A stretch of 64,000 bases of DNA, taken from Halalkalibacter suaedae. GTDB taxonomy: Bacteria; Bacillota; Bacilli; Bacillales; Bacillaceae_D. The notes beneath the pieces are model-generated. The model did no database searches, was not told the origin of the DNA, and saw nothing but the letters and a program-made list of their open reading frames with translations. Where the stretch lies: positions 1-64,000 of the forward strand of contig NZ_JAGKSQ010000002.1 in the NCBI RefSeq assembly GCF_017939705.1, written 5' to 3'. This document shows, piece by piece, positions 25,502-33,056 of the stretch. The translations under genes and the position numbers were made by a program. Within the stretch, counting starts at the first letter, position 1, and each line of letters opens with the position of its first letter.

Positions 25502-25837
25502 ATGAAAAATCGTTTTAGAGTCTTAGCTGAAGACGAATCACTCGCTTTAAAATTACATGAATTTATTGTTGGTCAATCGAAAGTAATTACAGCTTTATCT
25601 AAGCAAGCTACAAGTTTTGTGATAGAGAGCGATCATGACGCGGTACAAGAGGTTTACAAACAAATTGATCTTACAAGAGAGGATATTCGAAAGGCTTATA
25701 AAGATTTAGCACAGCTTAGGAAAAAGTACATTTACCTTTGCATACAGACGGAAAAACGTAAATCTATAAATGGACAAGTTACTCCAGATATTCAAATTAA
25801 TCTTTCGATTATACAAGGAGGATCAAATGAAAACTAA
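25502..25837 (+). CDS. early phage protein, helical, unknown
   Basis: A 111-residue soluble protein, helical through residues 10-85 (EDESLALKLHEFIVGQSKVI and onward). The ATG at 25,502 follows GGAAGGTG; the frame is open eight codons further upstream but overlaps the preceding gene. It overlaps the next gene by 11 bp. No domain recognised. Confidence 0.6.
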   Translation: MKNRFRVLAEDESLALKLHEFIVGQSKVITALSKQATSFVIESDHDAVQEVYKQIDLTREDIRKAYKDLAQLRKKYIYLCIQTEKRKSINGQVTPDIQINLSIIQGGSNEN

Positions 25838-26192
25838 ACCACTTTTTGATTTTAATAGGGCAGAAATACAATTGGTTGTTGACGCAATGAGACTTCAAAT
25901 AAAAGGTCTGAGTGGGTTTGATAAAAAGTTGATGGAAACAGATTACTTCAAGGTGATTAATCAAGGAACTATGGCAGAGCTTGATGGCATGGGGATGGAA
26001 CATATTACAAGATCACTTAGGAGAAAAGCCTTAATGTTTACAGCTTTATATGGGTCAACTAAACATATTGAAACAAAGAAGATTATGTATGATCTTGCCG
26101 CTGTGGTTGCTAGTCGCCGAATCAAGTTTCAACAGCAGCATAACCCTTTAAACAAAAAAGAAGCATCAGCCGGCACAGCTAACGCTTCCTAA
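25827..26192 (+). CDS. early phage protein, unknown
   Basis: A 121-residue, mainly helical protein beginning MKTKPLFDFNRAEIQLVVDAM. The start at 25,827 is chosen because CAAGGAGG precedes it. Last gene before a 172-bp structured gap. No family recognised. Confidence 0.6.
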   Translation: MKTKPLFDFNRAEIQLVVDAMRLQIKGLSGFDKKLMETDYFKVINQGTMAELDGMGMEHITRSLRRKALMFTALYGSTKHIETKKIMYDLAAVVASRRIKFQQQHNPLNKKEASAGTANAS

Positions 26193-26235
26193 ATCTAAAA
26201 ACTCTCAAACTTATTCTAGCACAACCTCGCAAAAA

Positions 26236-26323
26236 GGCAAAGCACTGGCTTTGCCGAGAGAGACAGGACTAACTTATTGCCTCCCTAAGTAAAAGTTCTG
26301 TTTTATCGTCCTGTCTCTCTCGG
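26236..26323. other. two adjoining hairpins in the early region
   Basis: GGCAAAGC/GCTTTGCC (26,236-26,255) is followed by a perfect 16-bp inverted repeat, CCGAGAGAGACAGGAC (26,254-26,269) with its complement at 26,308-26,323, enclosing 38 bases. The two hairpins share two bases. There is no T-run after either arm, so this is not a simple terminator. Confidence 0.7.
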
Positions 26324-26364
26324 TGCAGCTGGCATCAATTTTATACAGAAGGGAGTAACATTGC

Positions 26365-26682
26365 ATGAATTTAACTCGTGACACGAAATTGGAGTTAATT
26401 AAACCGCTCTTGTATCAGGAAGAAGTCGATGGACTGGTTTACAAAGAGATTCTTCCGGTTGGTCGCAACGCTGTTTACCTAGAAAAAAGACGGCCTAGAA
26501 GAATTAATGTGTACGAGGATATACATCCTGAACACATTAATGGTTATCTTATGCATTTTGAAACTGTTGACGTGTCTGTTGGACATCTTGTTGCGGTTAA
26601 GGACCGAAACGGTTGGAATTGTTATATTACATTCACTTCTGATAATGAATTGTTTGAGTTTTTTAAGGTGAGGGAGGGATAG
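26365..26682 (+). CDS. early phage protein, unknown
   Basis: A 105-residue mixed alpha/beta protein (PVGRNAVYLEKRRPRRINVY and the C-terminal WNCYITFTSDNELFEFFKV). GAAGGGAG precedes the ATG. It follows the structured gap and is the first gene of the next early unit. No family recognised. Confidence 0.6.
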   Translation: MNLTRDTKLELIKPLLYQEEVDGLVYKEILPVGRNAVYLEKRRPRRINVYEDIHPEHINGYLMHFETVDVSVGHLVAVKDRNGWNCYITFTSDNELFEFFKVREG

Positions 26683-26685
26683 AAA

Positions 26686-26862
26686 GTGCTCAAAGACTTT
26701 ACTTCAGATCAAAAGTTTTACATTTATCATCATCTTAATGTGTTAGGACTAGAACGCGGTCTTAGTCAAATTGGACATCGTATTAATCGTTCTGAAAAGG
26801 CCATTAAAGAATTGTATTTTCAGCTTCATAAAAAACAAAAATCTCACCAGACGGCAATCTGA
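26686..26862 (+). CDS. 58-residue early protein, GTG start
   Basis: A 58-codon frame starting at GTG seven bases after GGAGGG. The product has a helix-turn-helix-like segment (QIGHRINRSEKAIKELYFQL) and a basic tail, so it may bind nucleic acid. No family recognised. Confidence 0.55.
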   Translation: MLKDFTSDQKFYIYHHLNVLGLERGLSQIGHRINRSEKAIKELYFQLHKKQKSHQTAI

Positions 26863-26870
26863 TGAGACGA

Positions 26871-26917
26871 GGATTTTGCATATACTTGTAAAGTCACAAT
26901 TTAAGTATATGCAATCC
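26871..26917. other. long hairpin before the ssDNA-protein gene
   Basis: GGATTTTGCATATACTT pairs with AAGTATATGCAATCC (one bulge) around a 15-base loop. It ends about 20 bases before the ribosome-binding site of the next gene and could affect its translation or mark a processing site. Confidence 0.55.
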
Positions 26918-26951
26918 TCCAAAAAAAATCAACCAAACGGAGGCTCATAGA

Positions 26952-27821
26952 ATGAATCAGAATCAATTGCAAGTAGTTGACCAACAATCGTATATAGCAA
27001 AAGTACAGGTTACACCGCAACAAGCACTGGAAGCATACAGGTCTCTAAAAGATATCACAAGAGAGGTTCTTGTTAAAGATACTGATTATGGAGTTATACC
27101 AGGTACTCCAAAGCCTTCCCTATTTAAACCGGGTGCTGAAAATCTACTGCGATTTTATGGATTAGGTCATAAGACACAATTAACTGAACAGGTGAAGGAT
27201 TGGGATAATGGATTCTTTTACTTCTCATATAAGGTCACTGTACACCGGACATCTGAAACAGGGATTGAATTCATCCTTTCTGAAAGCGAAGGATCAGCGA
27301 ACAGTAAAGAGAAGCGGTATAAAAATCAAGATCCGTTTATGTTAGTGAATACTCTCCAAAAGATGGCTATAAAAAGAGCTCTTGTTGGGGCGACTTTACA
27401 AGCAACGGGTGCATCAGGTCTCTTCACACAAGATATCGAGGATATGGATATTGTCACACCACAAAGTCAGGGCAGTAACAATAACCGAAACTCTAATCGA
27501 AGTACCGATTCAAAGAGTAATAACATGAATGGGCAAGCTACAGAAAATCAAGTGAAAGCAATTTATGGAGGAGGAAAACGTAAGGGATTGGAAAATGATG
27601 ATGTGAAAGCCTTGGTTAAAAAACTACATCAGGTGGATTCTCTTAATAGCCTCACAAAACAACAAGCTAGCGATATGATCACTCTCATGAATCAAAGTAC
27701 GGGAGAAGAATTGATTGGAATGATCGGAAACCAATCTGAAGAGAAGGAAATGAAGGATCCTTTTGCAGATGTTGGACAATTTGAAGACTTCAATCCCGAT
27801 GATCTTCCCTTTGATAAATGA
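26952..27821 (+). CDS. phage recombination/ssDNA-binding-type protein with SSB-like tip
   Basis: A 289-residue protein. Residues 25-160 form a domain with TDYGVIPGTPKPSLFKPGAE and LVNTLQKMAIKRALV, seen in many Firmicute phages near replication genes. A polar Asn/Ser linker (about 178-195) leads to a small helical domain (about 196-245, TENQVKAIYGGGKRKGL and SLTKQQASDMI). The acidic C-terminus ends in NPDDLPFDK, which resembles the DDLPF tip used by SSB to recruit partner proteins. A role in strand annealing or DNA protection is inferred. Confidence 0.65.
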   Translation: MNQNQLQVVDQQSYIAKVQVTPQQALEAYRSLKDITREVLVKDTDYGVIPGTPKPSLFKPGAENLLRFYGLGHKTQLTEQVKDWDNGFFYFSYKVTVHRTSETGIEFILSESEGSANSKEKRYKNQDPFMLVNTLQKMAIKRALVGATLQATGASGLFTQDIEDMDIVTPQSQGSNNNRNSNRSTDSKSNNMNGQATENQVKAIYGGGKRKGLENDDVKALVKKLHQVDSLNSLTKQQASDMITLMNQSTGEELIGMIGNQSEEKEMKDPFADVGQFEDFNPDDLPFDK

Positions 27822-28000
27822 TCTATAGAGTTCCCATACCATATTGCTATGTCTGGATGACAGCTAACAGTGATAACCGTGGACAGCTCTTCAAAGGGTA
27901 TGTTCTTGGATACATTCGTAAATCTCATCCAGATATGGCTTTAATGAAAATAGAAGGCATGATAGCCGTGTGTACCAAGAAAGGAGAGAAAACAGAATGA
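27818..28000 (+). CDS. 60-residue early protein
   Basis: A 60-codon frame overlapping the preceding stop (ATGA). The product (MIYRVPIPYCYVWMTANSDN...) appears to be a small beta-rich protein. No clear ribosome-binding site, so translation probably depends on coupling. Unknown function. Confidence 0.45.
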   Translation: MIYRVPIPYCYVWMTANSDNRGQLFKGYVLGYIRKSHPDMALMKIEGMIAVCTKKGEKTE

Positions 28001-28149
28001 AGCAGGGGAAGAAGCCTAACAGGGGGCAAATGAAAGCTATTCAGAATAGTGGTTTAGATTCTAATGATTGGCTTGTAGTGAAGTTTGTTTACGGAGAACT
28101 GCATCTTATCCATCGTTTAACGAACAGAACTAATACTATTCCGGCATAA
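27997..28149 (+). CDS. DUF6906-like small protein
   Basis: A 50-residue protein, MKQGKKPNRGQMKAIQNSGL then NDWLVVK and HLIHR, which matches the layout of the DUF6906 family common in Bacillus phages (from memory). It overlaps the previous stop by 4 bp and has GAAAGGAGAG upstream. Function unknown. Confidence 0.7.
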   Translation: MKQGKKPNRGQMKAIQNSGLDSNDWLVVKFVYGELHLIHRLTNRTNTIPA

Positions 28150-28181
28150 AATGACACCAAGAGATCTAGGAGGTGAAGAGG

Positions 28182-29510
28182 ATGAAACTTTCAACAGGAT
28201 TAGAAACGGTTGATCAAATGCAAGAAGTTCATTTTGAGGGTAATGTGACGCCTCATACTTGGTATCAGAATCTACTTCTAAAGAATAAAAAGCCTGACTT
28301 AATTGGTATCACGATACTTGCCGATATCGCTTACTGGTACAGACCTACTTACGTTTACGACGATACTACTGGTCAACTAAAAGGGATAAAAAAGAAATTT
28401 CGTGCAGATTTGTTGCAACGAGACTATGAATCTTTTGAAAATCGTTTTGGTTTTTCTAAGAAACAGATACGTGAGGCATTTGATCGGCTAGAAGACAGCA
28501 AGATTGTTCAGCGCCACTGGAGAACGATTACAACCAATCAAGGGATGAAAGCTAATAACGTTCTCTTTATAGAACTACATGTAGATAATCTAAAAGCACT
28601 TACGTATTCATTACCCTATTGCTCTGCAGGGGAACACCCTATTGACCTAGAGGGCAATAGCCTATTGACCCAGGGGGAAACACCCTATTGCCCTACAGGA
28701 CAAGACCCTATTGCCCCAGAGGGCAATACAAATACAAAGAGTTCTTTAGAGATTTCTACAGATAGTATTACTACTACTAAAACAGGCGATGAATCATCAC
28801 CTGATGATGTGGACAAGCTTGTTGAACGATTCACCCAATTGCGAAACTCTGGCTTTCCAAAAGCTGATGACTATCATTCCATCAAACGCACTCTAGCAGT
28901 TGTTCCTGTAAATAATGCTTTGGAACTACTTGAATCTTGTTTTGAGACCGCACAGAAAAGAGGAAAGAAAATTACCGTATTCTCTTACTGTGAGCCTTTT
29001 ATTATCGAAAGATACGAAGCCTTACTTGCTCGACACCAACTGGTAGACGATGTGGAGGAGCCTGCAACTCCAATTCATTCGACAGATAGCATTCAATATC
29101 AATTAGCAGAACGTTTACTGGAAAGGATCCGTAGTAACAACCAAGATTTTAAACAACCGGATTTGCAGTTATGGTCCAAAGATATGCTTCTCATGATAAG
29201 GAAAGACCAAAGGGATCAAGATCAAATGTTTAAAGTGATTGATTGGTGTCAGGATCATTCATTTTGGAAGATTCATATTCTATCGGCTTCTAAGCTTCGT
29301 GAAAAATATGATCAGCTCCTTGTTGCGGCAGCTGAGGAAAAACGAAGACGTAACAAACCTCAAAACACCCGAAAAGATAATATGCCTAAGTGGTGCCGGA
29401 AAGAGCAAGAAGATAAAGAAAATAAGCCTATACCGTCCAAATCAACAGATAGTGGAAAGAGTTTTCAGCAATTACTAGAGGAATCGCGGAGACGGAAAAA
29501 AGCGAATTAA
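28182..29510 (+). CDS. phage replication initiator/replisome organiser
   Basis: A 442-residue protein. The N-terminal domain (about 15-130) contains a winged-helix-like segment (FGFSKKQIREAFDRLEDSKI) typical of phage replication organisers. A linker (about 145-185) is encoded by five 23-bp DNA iterons. The C-terminal part (residues 200-440) is helical and charged, resembling DnaD-like or helicase-loader regions. The ATG at 28,182 follows GGAGGTG; a GTG three codons earlier is open. It is expected to bind the iterons inside its own gene and load host helicase. Confidence 0.75.
   Translation: MKLSTGLETVDQMQEVHFEGNVTPHTWYQNLLLKNKKPDLIGITILADIAYWYRPTYVYDDTTGQLKGIKKKFRADLLQRDYESFENRFGFSKKQIREAFDRLEDSKIVQRHWRTITTNQGMKANNVLFIELHVDNLKALTYSLPYCSAGEHPIDLEGNSLLTQGETPYCPTGQDPIAPEGNTNTKSSLEISTDSITTTKTGDESSPDDVDKLVERFTQLRNSGFPKADDYHSIKRTLAVVPVNNALELLESCFETAQKRGKKITVFSYCEPFIIERYEALLARHQLVDDVEEPATPIHSTDSIQYQLAERLLERIRSNNQDFKQPDLQLWSKDMLLMIRKDQRDQDQMFKVIDWCQDHSFWKIHILSASKLREKYDQLLVAAAEEKRRRNKPQNTRKDNMPKWCRKEQEDKENKPIPSKSTDSGKSFQQLLEESRRRKKAN
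28613..28727 (+). repeat. five tandem 23-bp iterons, probable phage replication origin
   Basis: Units start at 28,613, 28,636, 28,659, 28,682 and 28,705, each 23 bp and sharing A(C/G)CCTATTG followed by a C/G-rich part (best: CCCCAGAGGGCAAT). The period is not a multiple of three, so successive copies are read in different frames: the repeat is kept for its DNA sequence. Units 2 and 5 contain the inverted repeat TTGNCC/GGGCAA. Confidence 0.85.
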
Positions 29511-29527
29511 GGAGATGAGGATGAACA

Positions 29528-29686
29528 ATGATTGACCAAGCGGGACTATTAAGAACTGCGGTTGCAGAAAAACGAAAAGAGTTAATAGGGTTAATTGCTT
29601 CCACGAAATACTCAACAGAGAGAGAGTTAGAACAGTTATCGTTGAAGGAACTTCAAGATCTTTTTAGAAAGTTGGCAAAATACTAA
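29528..29686 (+). CDS. FbpA-like small protein
   Basis: A 52-residue basic helical protein (LLRTAVAEKRKELIGLI ... LSLKELQDLFRKLAKY) with the layout of the small FbpA-like domain often found in Bacillus phages; the link to iron-sparing FbpA is by similarity only. It overlaps the next gene's ATG by one base. A GGAGATGAGG site lies upstream. Confidence 0.6.
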   Translation: MIDQAGLLRTAVAEKRKELIGLIASTKYSTERELEQLSLKELQDLFRKLAKY

Positions 29687-30291
29687 TGAGTCCAGAAAAT
29701 CGATTAATTGATGCACTCATCGCTACGAAAGTTATGGGGATGAGCAATGTAACGAGAACCGGTCGCGTCTCTGCTGTATCCTGGTACGATCACTCAGGTA
29801 ACTACGTATGCAAAATTCGAGATTACAAACCAACTGAGAAATTAGAACAAGCTTTTAAACTGTTGAGGAGTTATGAGAGTTATACCCTAACAAATTCATC
29901 TGATAATGGCCATGTATGTGAACTTTGGAAAGGTCCAGATAATCCTGCAGCTGATACGGAAGCGGATACTCCTAGCCTTGCAATAAGTTTAGCGATAATT
30001 GATGCAAATAAGATCGACCATAGTCAGTATCGCTCAGCTGATGATCTCTTAAAAAAAGATGTCATTCCATTTTCTGAAGGGGGGTTCTTGGGAGGCGGGT
30101 CAGTGTCTATGACATGCGGTCGATGTAACCGACCCTTAAGATCTACAGAAAGCCAAGTTAGAGGATACGGTCCCGAGTGTTGGAAAAAAGAAGTGGAGCA
30201 GTCGAATCTTATTACTTTGTTATCGCAACCGCATGAGGATAAAGAGAATTTCATGGATGAGTTGAATGAACAGAAGGTGATGGTTGGATGA
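29686..30291 (+). CDS. DUF6011-like protein with C-terminal zinc ribbon
   Basis: A 201-residue protein; the N-terminal 120 residues are uncharacterised, and residues about 140-170 contain CGRCNRPLRSTESQ and GYGPECWKK, a Cys4 zinc-binding pattern of the DUF6011 type. Found in phage early operons; probably nucleic-acid binding. It overlaps recU by 4 bp. Confidence 0.65.
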   Translation: MSPENRLIDALIATKVMGMSNVTRTGRVSAVSWYDHSGNYVCKIRDYKPTEKLEQAFKLLRSYESYTLTNSSDNGHVCELWKGPDNPAADTEADTPSLAISLAIIDANKIDHSQYRSADDLLKKDVIPFSEGGFLGGGSVSMTCGRCNRPLRSTESQVRGYGPECWKKEVEQSNLITLLSQPHEDKENFMDELNEQKVMVG

Positions 30292-30821
30292 AAGTAAATT
30301 ACGGGAACCGGGGAATGGCGTTTGAACAGCTGATAAATATTGTAAATGAGCAGTATCTTGTCCAAGATATTGCTCTTATAAACAAACGACCTACACCAGT
30401 TAAAGTGCTGAAATCCAGAGGAACACGTGTATTAAAGGGTTATTACGAAGATAGAAGTACGGTTGATTATGACGGTACTTATACAGCTAGATCAGTAGCG
30501 TTTGAAGCTAAGACAGTCGGAGAAAAGCGTTTCGACTTAAAAAATTTGAAAACTCATCAAATGCAGTCCCTTTTTAATACAAATATGCACGGTGGAATTT
30601 CGTTTCTGCTTATTGAGATCAGACCCGTTTACAAAGTTTTTTATGTCCCTTTCGATCTGATCAGGCGTTATTGGAAAGATGCAGCTCTAGGAGGACGTAA
30701 AAGTATACCGTTAGAAGATTTAGAGAGATATGCCTATGAAGTAAAACAAGGGCGTGGGGTTCTTCTCGATTACCTTGCGGTCCTTGACAGAATTGAGCAT
30801 GAGAAGGTGATGAGTGGATGA
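30288..30821 (+). CDS. recU: RecU-like Holliday junction resolvase
   Basis: A 177-residue nuclease of the RecU family, expected to cut four-way junctions made during phage replication or before packaging. The start YGNRGMAFEQLI, the acidic residues in RSTVDYDGTY, the EAK motif in VAFEAKT and the C-terminal PFDLIRRYW are as in RecU. Translation is coupled to the preceding gene by a 4-bp overlap. Confidence 0.85.
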   Translation: MKVNYGNRGMAFEQLINIVNEQYLVQDIALINKRPTPVKVLKSRGTRVLKGYYEDRSTVDYDGTYTARSVAFEAKTVGEKRFDLKNLKTHQMQSLFNTNMHGGISFLLIEIRPVYKVFYVPFDLIRRYWKDAALGGRKSIPLEDLERYAYEVKQGRGVLLDYLAVLDRIEHEKVMSG

Positions 30822-30887
30822 ATCAGCCGTACACTTCAGAAAAGACAACAGAAGAGCTAATTAAGAAGTAAATAGGATCCTATTGAG

Positions 30888-30912
30888 AGAAAAATCGTCC
30901 CAAAATGGGACG
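30888..30912 (-). terminator. minus-strand terminator
   Basis: CGTCCCA and TGGGACG pair around AAA; on the minus strand it is followed by ATTTTTCTCTC. It ends the small transcript from the promoter at 31,146-31,174. Confidence 0.65.
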
Positions 30913-30931
30913 GTTCATATAAGTATATATT

Positions 30932-31120
30932 TTAAGGCACCATAGCAACTGATACTAACGCTGAACCGCACAGTGCGGTTAGATGATTTGTAATCTCGGT
31001 AAAACAATTCAATGTATAATCCTGTGTCATAGTAACCACCGCCTGATTGTTTTTGGCTTTCAATAATAGGTGTAAAACTATTAGTAAGATGTATACAGTT
31101 GCTAGTGGCCCCAGGCTCAA
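30932..31120 (-). CDS. possible small membrane toxin-like protein
   Basis: A 62-codon frame from a TTG: residues 5-20 (PLATVYILLIVLHLLL) form a membrane helix, then KAKNNQ and a polar tail. It lies inside a roughly 250-base minus-strand transcription unit with its own strong promoter, a perfect internal hairpin (AACCGCAC/GTGCGGTT, 30,964-30,980) and a terminator, the layout of type I toxin or regulatory-RNA loci. The spacing of AAGGGG to the start is short. No known toxin sequence recognised; the transcript may be the functional part. Confidence 0.35.
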   Translation of the reverse strand: MSLGPLATVYILLIVLHLLLKAKNNQAVVTMTQDYTLNCFTEITNHLTALCGSALVSVAMVP

Positions 31121-31145
31121 TGACCCCTTAAAACATATATGTAAT

Positions 31146-31174
31146 ATTATACCATAATTTCAATAGGATTTCAA
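31146..31174 (-). promoter_or_regulatory. strong minus-strand promoter
   Basis: TTGAAA and a perfect TATAAT separated by 17 bases, pointing away from xtrA. It drives the small unit at 30,890-31,140. Confidence 0.75.
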
Positions 31175-31268
31175 ATCGCTATAGTAACATCAAAATAAAA
31201 ACCGTCCCTCTCGGAACGGCATAAGTGTTTGGTCGCTCTTATTATAACACGTTTCGGGGGGAACATAT

Positions 31269-31469
31269 ATGCGTCTTAAAAATGTAGATATTAATCCTAA
31301 ATCTGGTAAAATAGAATTAGATATTTTGAAACAAGACAAGCCTATTGTTTTAGTTGTTTCTGATGGTCGAGTGAGGTTTACTGAATTACCGGTGCATGGT
31401 GAGACGATTGTTGTCACACACCAGGGAAAGGTGAAAAGAGTTAAGTTTGATGAGGGGGAGGATTTTTGA
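31269..31469 (+). CDS. xtrA: XtrA/YqaO-family protein
   Basis: A 66-residue protein, MRLKNVDINPKSGKIELDIL ... GKVKRVKFDEGEDF, matching XtrA of PBSX and YqaO of the skin element. Function unknown. In PBSX xtrA sits directly before xpf; here 6.7 kb of cargo separates them, and four decayed copies of this gene lie in that block. The codons for DEGEDF carry GGGGGAGG, which serves as ribosome-binding site for the next gene, whose TTG start overlaps the xtrA stop (TTGA). Confidence 0.85.
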   Translation: MRLKNVDINPKSGKIELDILKQDKPIVLVVSDGRVRFTELPVHGETIVVTHQGKVKRVKFDEGEDF

Positions 31470-32674
31470 ATAAGAAGAATAATAAATCTAATAGGTGGTA
31501 TAAGAAAAAGGAAAATTGGGTTATTGGAATAGGGGTTTTAATTGCTATATTTGGAATAGCGGTACCTTTCTTGTTACTTCATTTTAAAAAATGGGACCTA
31601 AGTAAAAGTACCTTCGATAGTTTAGCTCCTATTGGCGACTTTTTAGGCGGAAGTACTGTTGGTCTTTTATCATTTGCTAGTACAATCTTAGTTATTGCAG
31701 CAATAATTATGCAAAAAGAGGAATTAAGACTACAGAGAGAAGAACTCGAAAAGACAAGACAAGAGCATCATTTAACAAATGACACCATGAAGCGACAGCA
31801 ATTCGAAACTACTTTTTTTAATATGATTAATTTACACCAAAGCATATTAAGAGAAATAAAAATTGATAACGATTCTGGAAGAGTTGCAATTCGGAATTTG
31901 CATCCAGTACTTAAGGAGCTATATCTAGATAAAGTCTATAAAGATTTTAAAGATGAAATTATCAATATTATTATTAATAACCAAGATAAAGAAGAATTTA
32001 ATACTGTATTAAAGGAAATATATTTTGACTTAGAGTTAAATTATTTTCTTGAAGTGGCTAGAAATAATATTCCGCCAATGTTTGATGAGGATATGAACTT
32101 TGATGATTCAGAATATGATAAATACGTTTCGAAGGTATTAATGGGTGAAAACCGCACTTGGGAAAGTGAGAAAGAAAGATTAAATACTTCCTTTGTTAAT
32201 ACATACAAAGATAATCGTTCTAAATCTTTAGAACTCCTTCAAGGGTTTAACTTCATCAAAAACAGACTTCCGGATGCACACATATACAATTTTAGATTAA
32301 ACTTTAACCATGAACCTCTTTTAAGGTTGAAAAAGCAAGCATATCAAGCGTTATATTCAGATTACGAACCGGAAATCGGGCACTATTACCGAAATTTGTA
32401 TAGGTTAGTTAAACTAATTCAATCTCAAGTTTTTGATAGTGAATCCGAAGAGGTAAATGAGCGGGAACGTGGGGTTTATAGAGGCATTTTAAGAGCTCAG
32501 TTATCCTCTTACGAATTACTAATGTTATACTACAATGTAAACTACTCTAATAAAGGTGAGAAGTTTAAAGAACTCTTGAAAGAAACTAATTTCTTTGATG
32601 ATCATCTGGTAGAAGAAGATTTTATCTGGGCGAATGACAAAGATGAACTCGATTACTTTGAAAAAAGTAAATAG
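31466..32674 (+). CDS. AbiC-like abortive phage infection protein
   Basis: A 402-residue protein starting at TTG, overlapping the xtrA stop. Two membrane helices (about 15-37 and 58-82) are followed by a coiled coil (to about 110) and a cytoplasmic domain with QFETTFFNMINLHQSIL and GHYYRNLYRLVKLIQ, which match the putative abortive infection (PF16872, AbiC-like) family. Expected to protect the lysogen from other phages (inference). AT content is higher than in the surrounding phage genes, as for the other cargo. A terminator follows. Confidence 0.8.
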   Translation: MNKKNNKSNRWYKKKENWVIGIGVLIAIFGIAVPFLLLHFKKWDLSKSTFDSLAPIGDFLGGSTVGLLSFASTILVIAAIIMQKEELRLQREELEKTRQEHHLTNDTMKRQQFETTFFNMINLHQSILREIKIDNDSGRVAIRNLHPVLKELYLDKVYKDFKDEIINIIINNQDKEEFNTVLKEIYFDLELNYFLEVARNNIPPMFDEDMNFDDSEYDKYVSKVLMGENRTWESEKERLNTSFVNTYKDNRSKSLELLQGFNFIKNRLPDAHIYNFRLNFNHEPLLRLKKQAYQALYSDYEPEIGHYYRNLYRLVKLIQSQVFDSESEEVNERERGVYRGILRAQLSSYELLMLYYNVNYSNKGEKFKELLKETNFFDDHLVEEDFIWANDKDELDYFEKSK

Positions 32675-32693
32675 TCCAACTAGTCAACTGTTT

Positions 32694-32741
32694 GGCACCG
32701 ATTGTTTACATAACTCTTGTAATCTCTCGGTGTCCTTTTTT
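32694..32741 (+). terminator. cargo terminator 1
   Basis: GGCACCGA pairs with TCGGTGTCC, with an inner TTACA/TGTAA stem, and is followed by TTTTTTT. The 3' arm (CGGTGTCC) recurs in the terminators at 35,100 and 38,035. Confidence 0.75.
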
Positions 32742-32778
32742 TGGAAAGTAGACTTGTACGCACATTGAAGAAGGGAAA

Positions 32779-32880
32779 TCTCTTGTTCTTTGGTGGTAAA
32801 GTAAGGTTTAGTGAATAGGCTAGTCCGCGGGGGGAACTAGGACAGTAAAAAGAATGAAATTTGATCAGAAGAGGTTTTGA
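32779..32880 (+). pseudogene. xtrA relic 1
   Basis: GGTAAAGTAAGGTTTAGTGAA (about 32,794-32,814) matches the middle of xtrA, and AAAAGAATGAAATTTGAT through a TGA at 32,878 matches its 3' end (KRMKFD..RF). Stops and gaps lie between. A TTG-started 18-codon frame follows, a possible remnant of lost cargo. The rest of this 380-bp gap shows no gene. Confidence 0.6.
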
Positions 32881-33056
32881 TTGAATAAATCAGTAAACGT
32901 AGCAGAAGGTGAGGATATAGGAAATTACATTATGTAAAAAAATGTAAAAGGTAAAATGTTGCTTAATTTTATCATTAAACATGACTAGTTAGATTAAGGG
33001 TAAGATGGAAGTTGGAAAAGGTAAGAAATGGATATAAGAAAGGTTGGCAAAACTAA

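Noticed and set aside
28613..28727. CRISPR-like regular repeat
   Set aside because: The five 23-bp units are directly adjacent, with no spacers, and lie inside a coding gene.
30818..30871. 17-codon frame overlapping the recU stop
   Set aside because: Too short and no sign of conservation; may be a relic.
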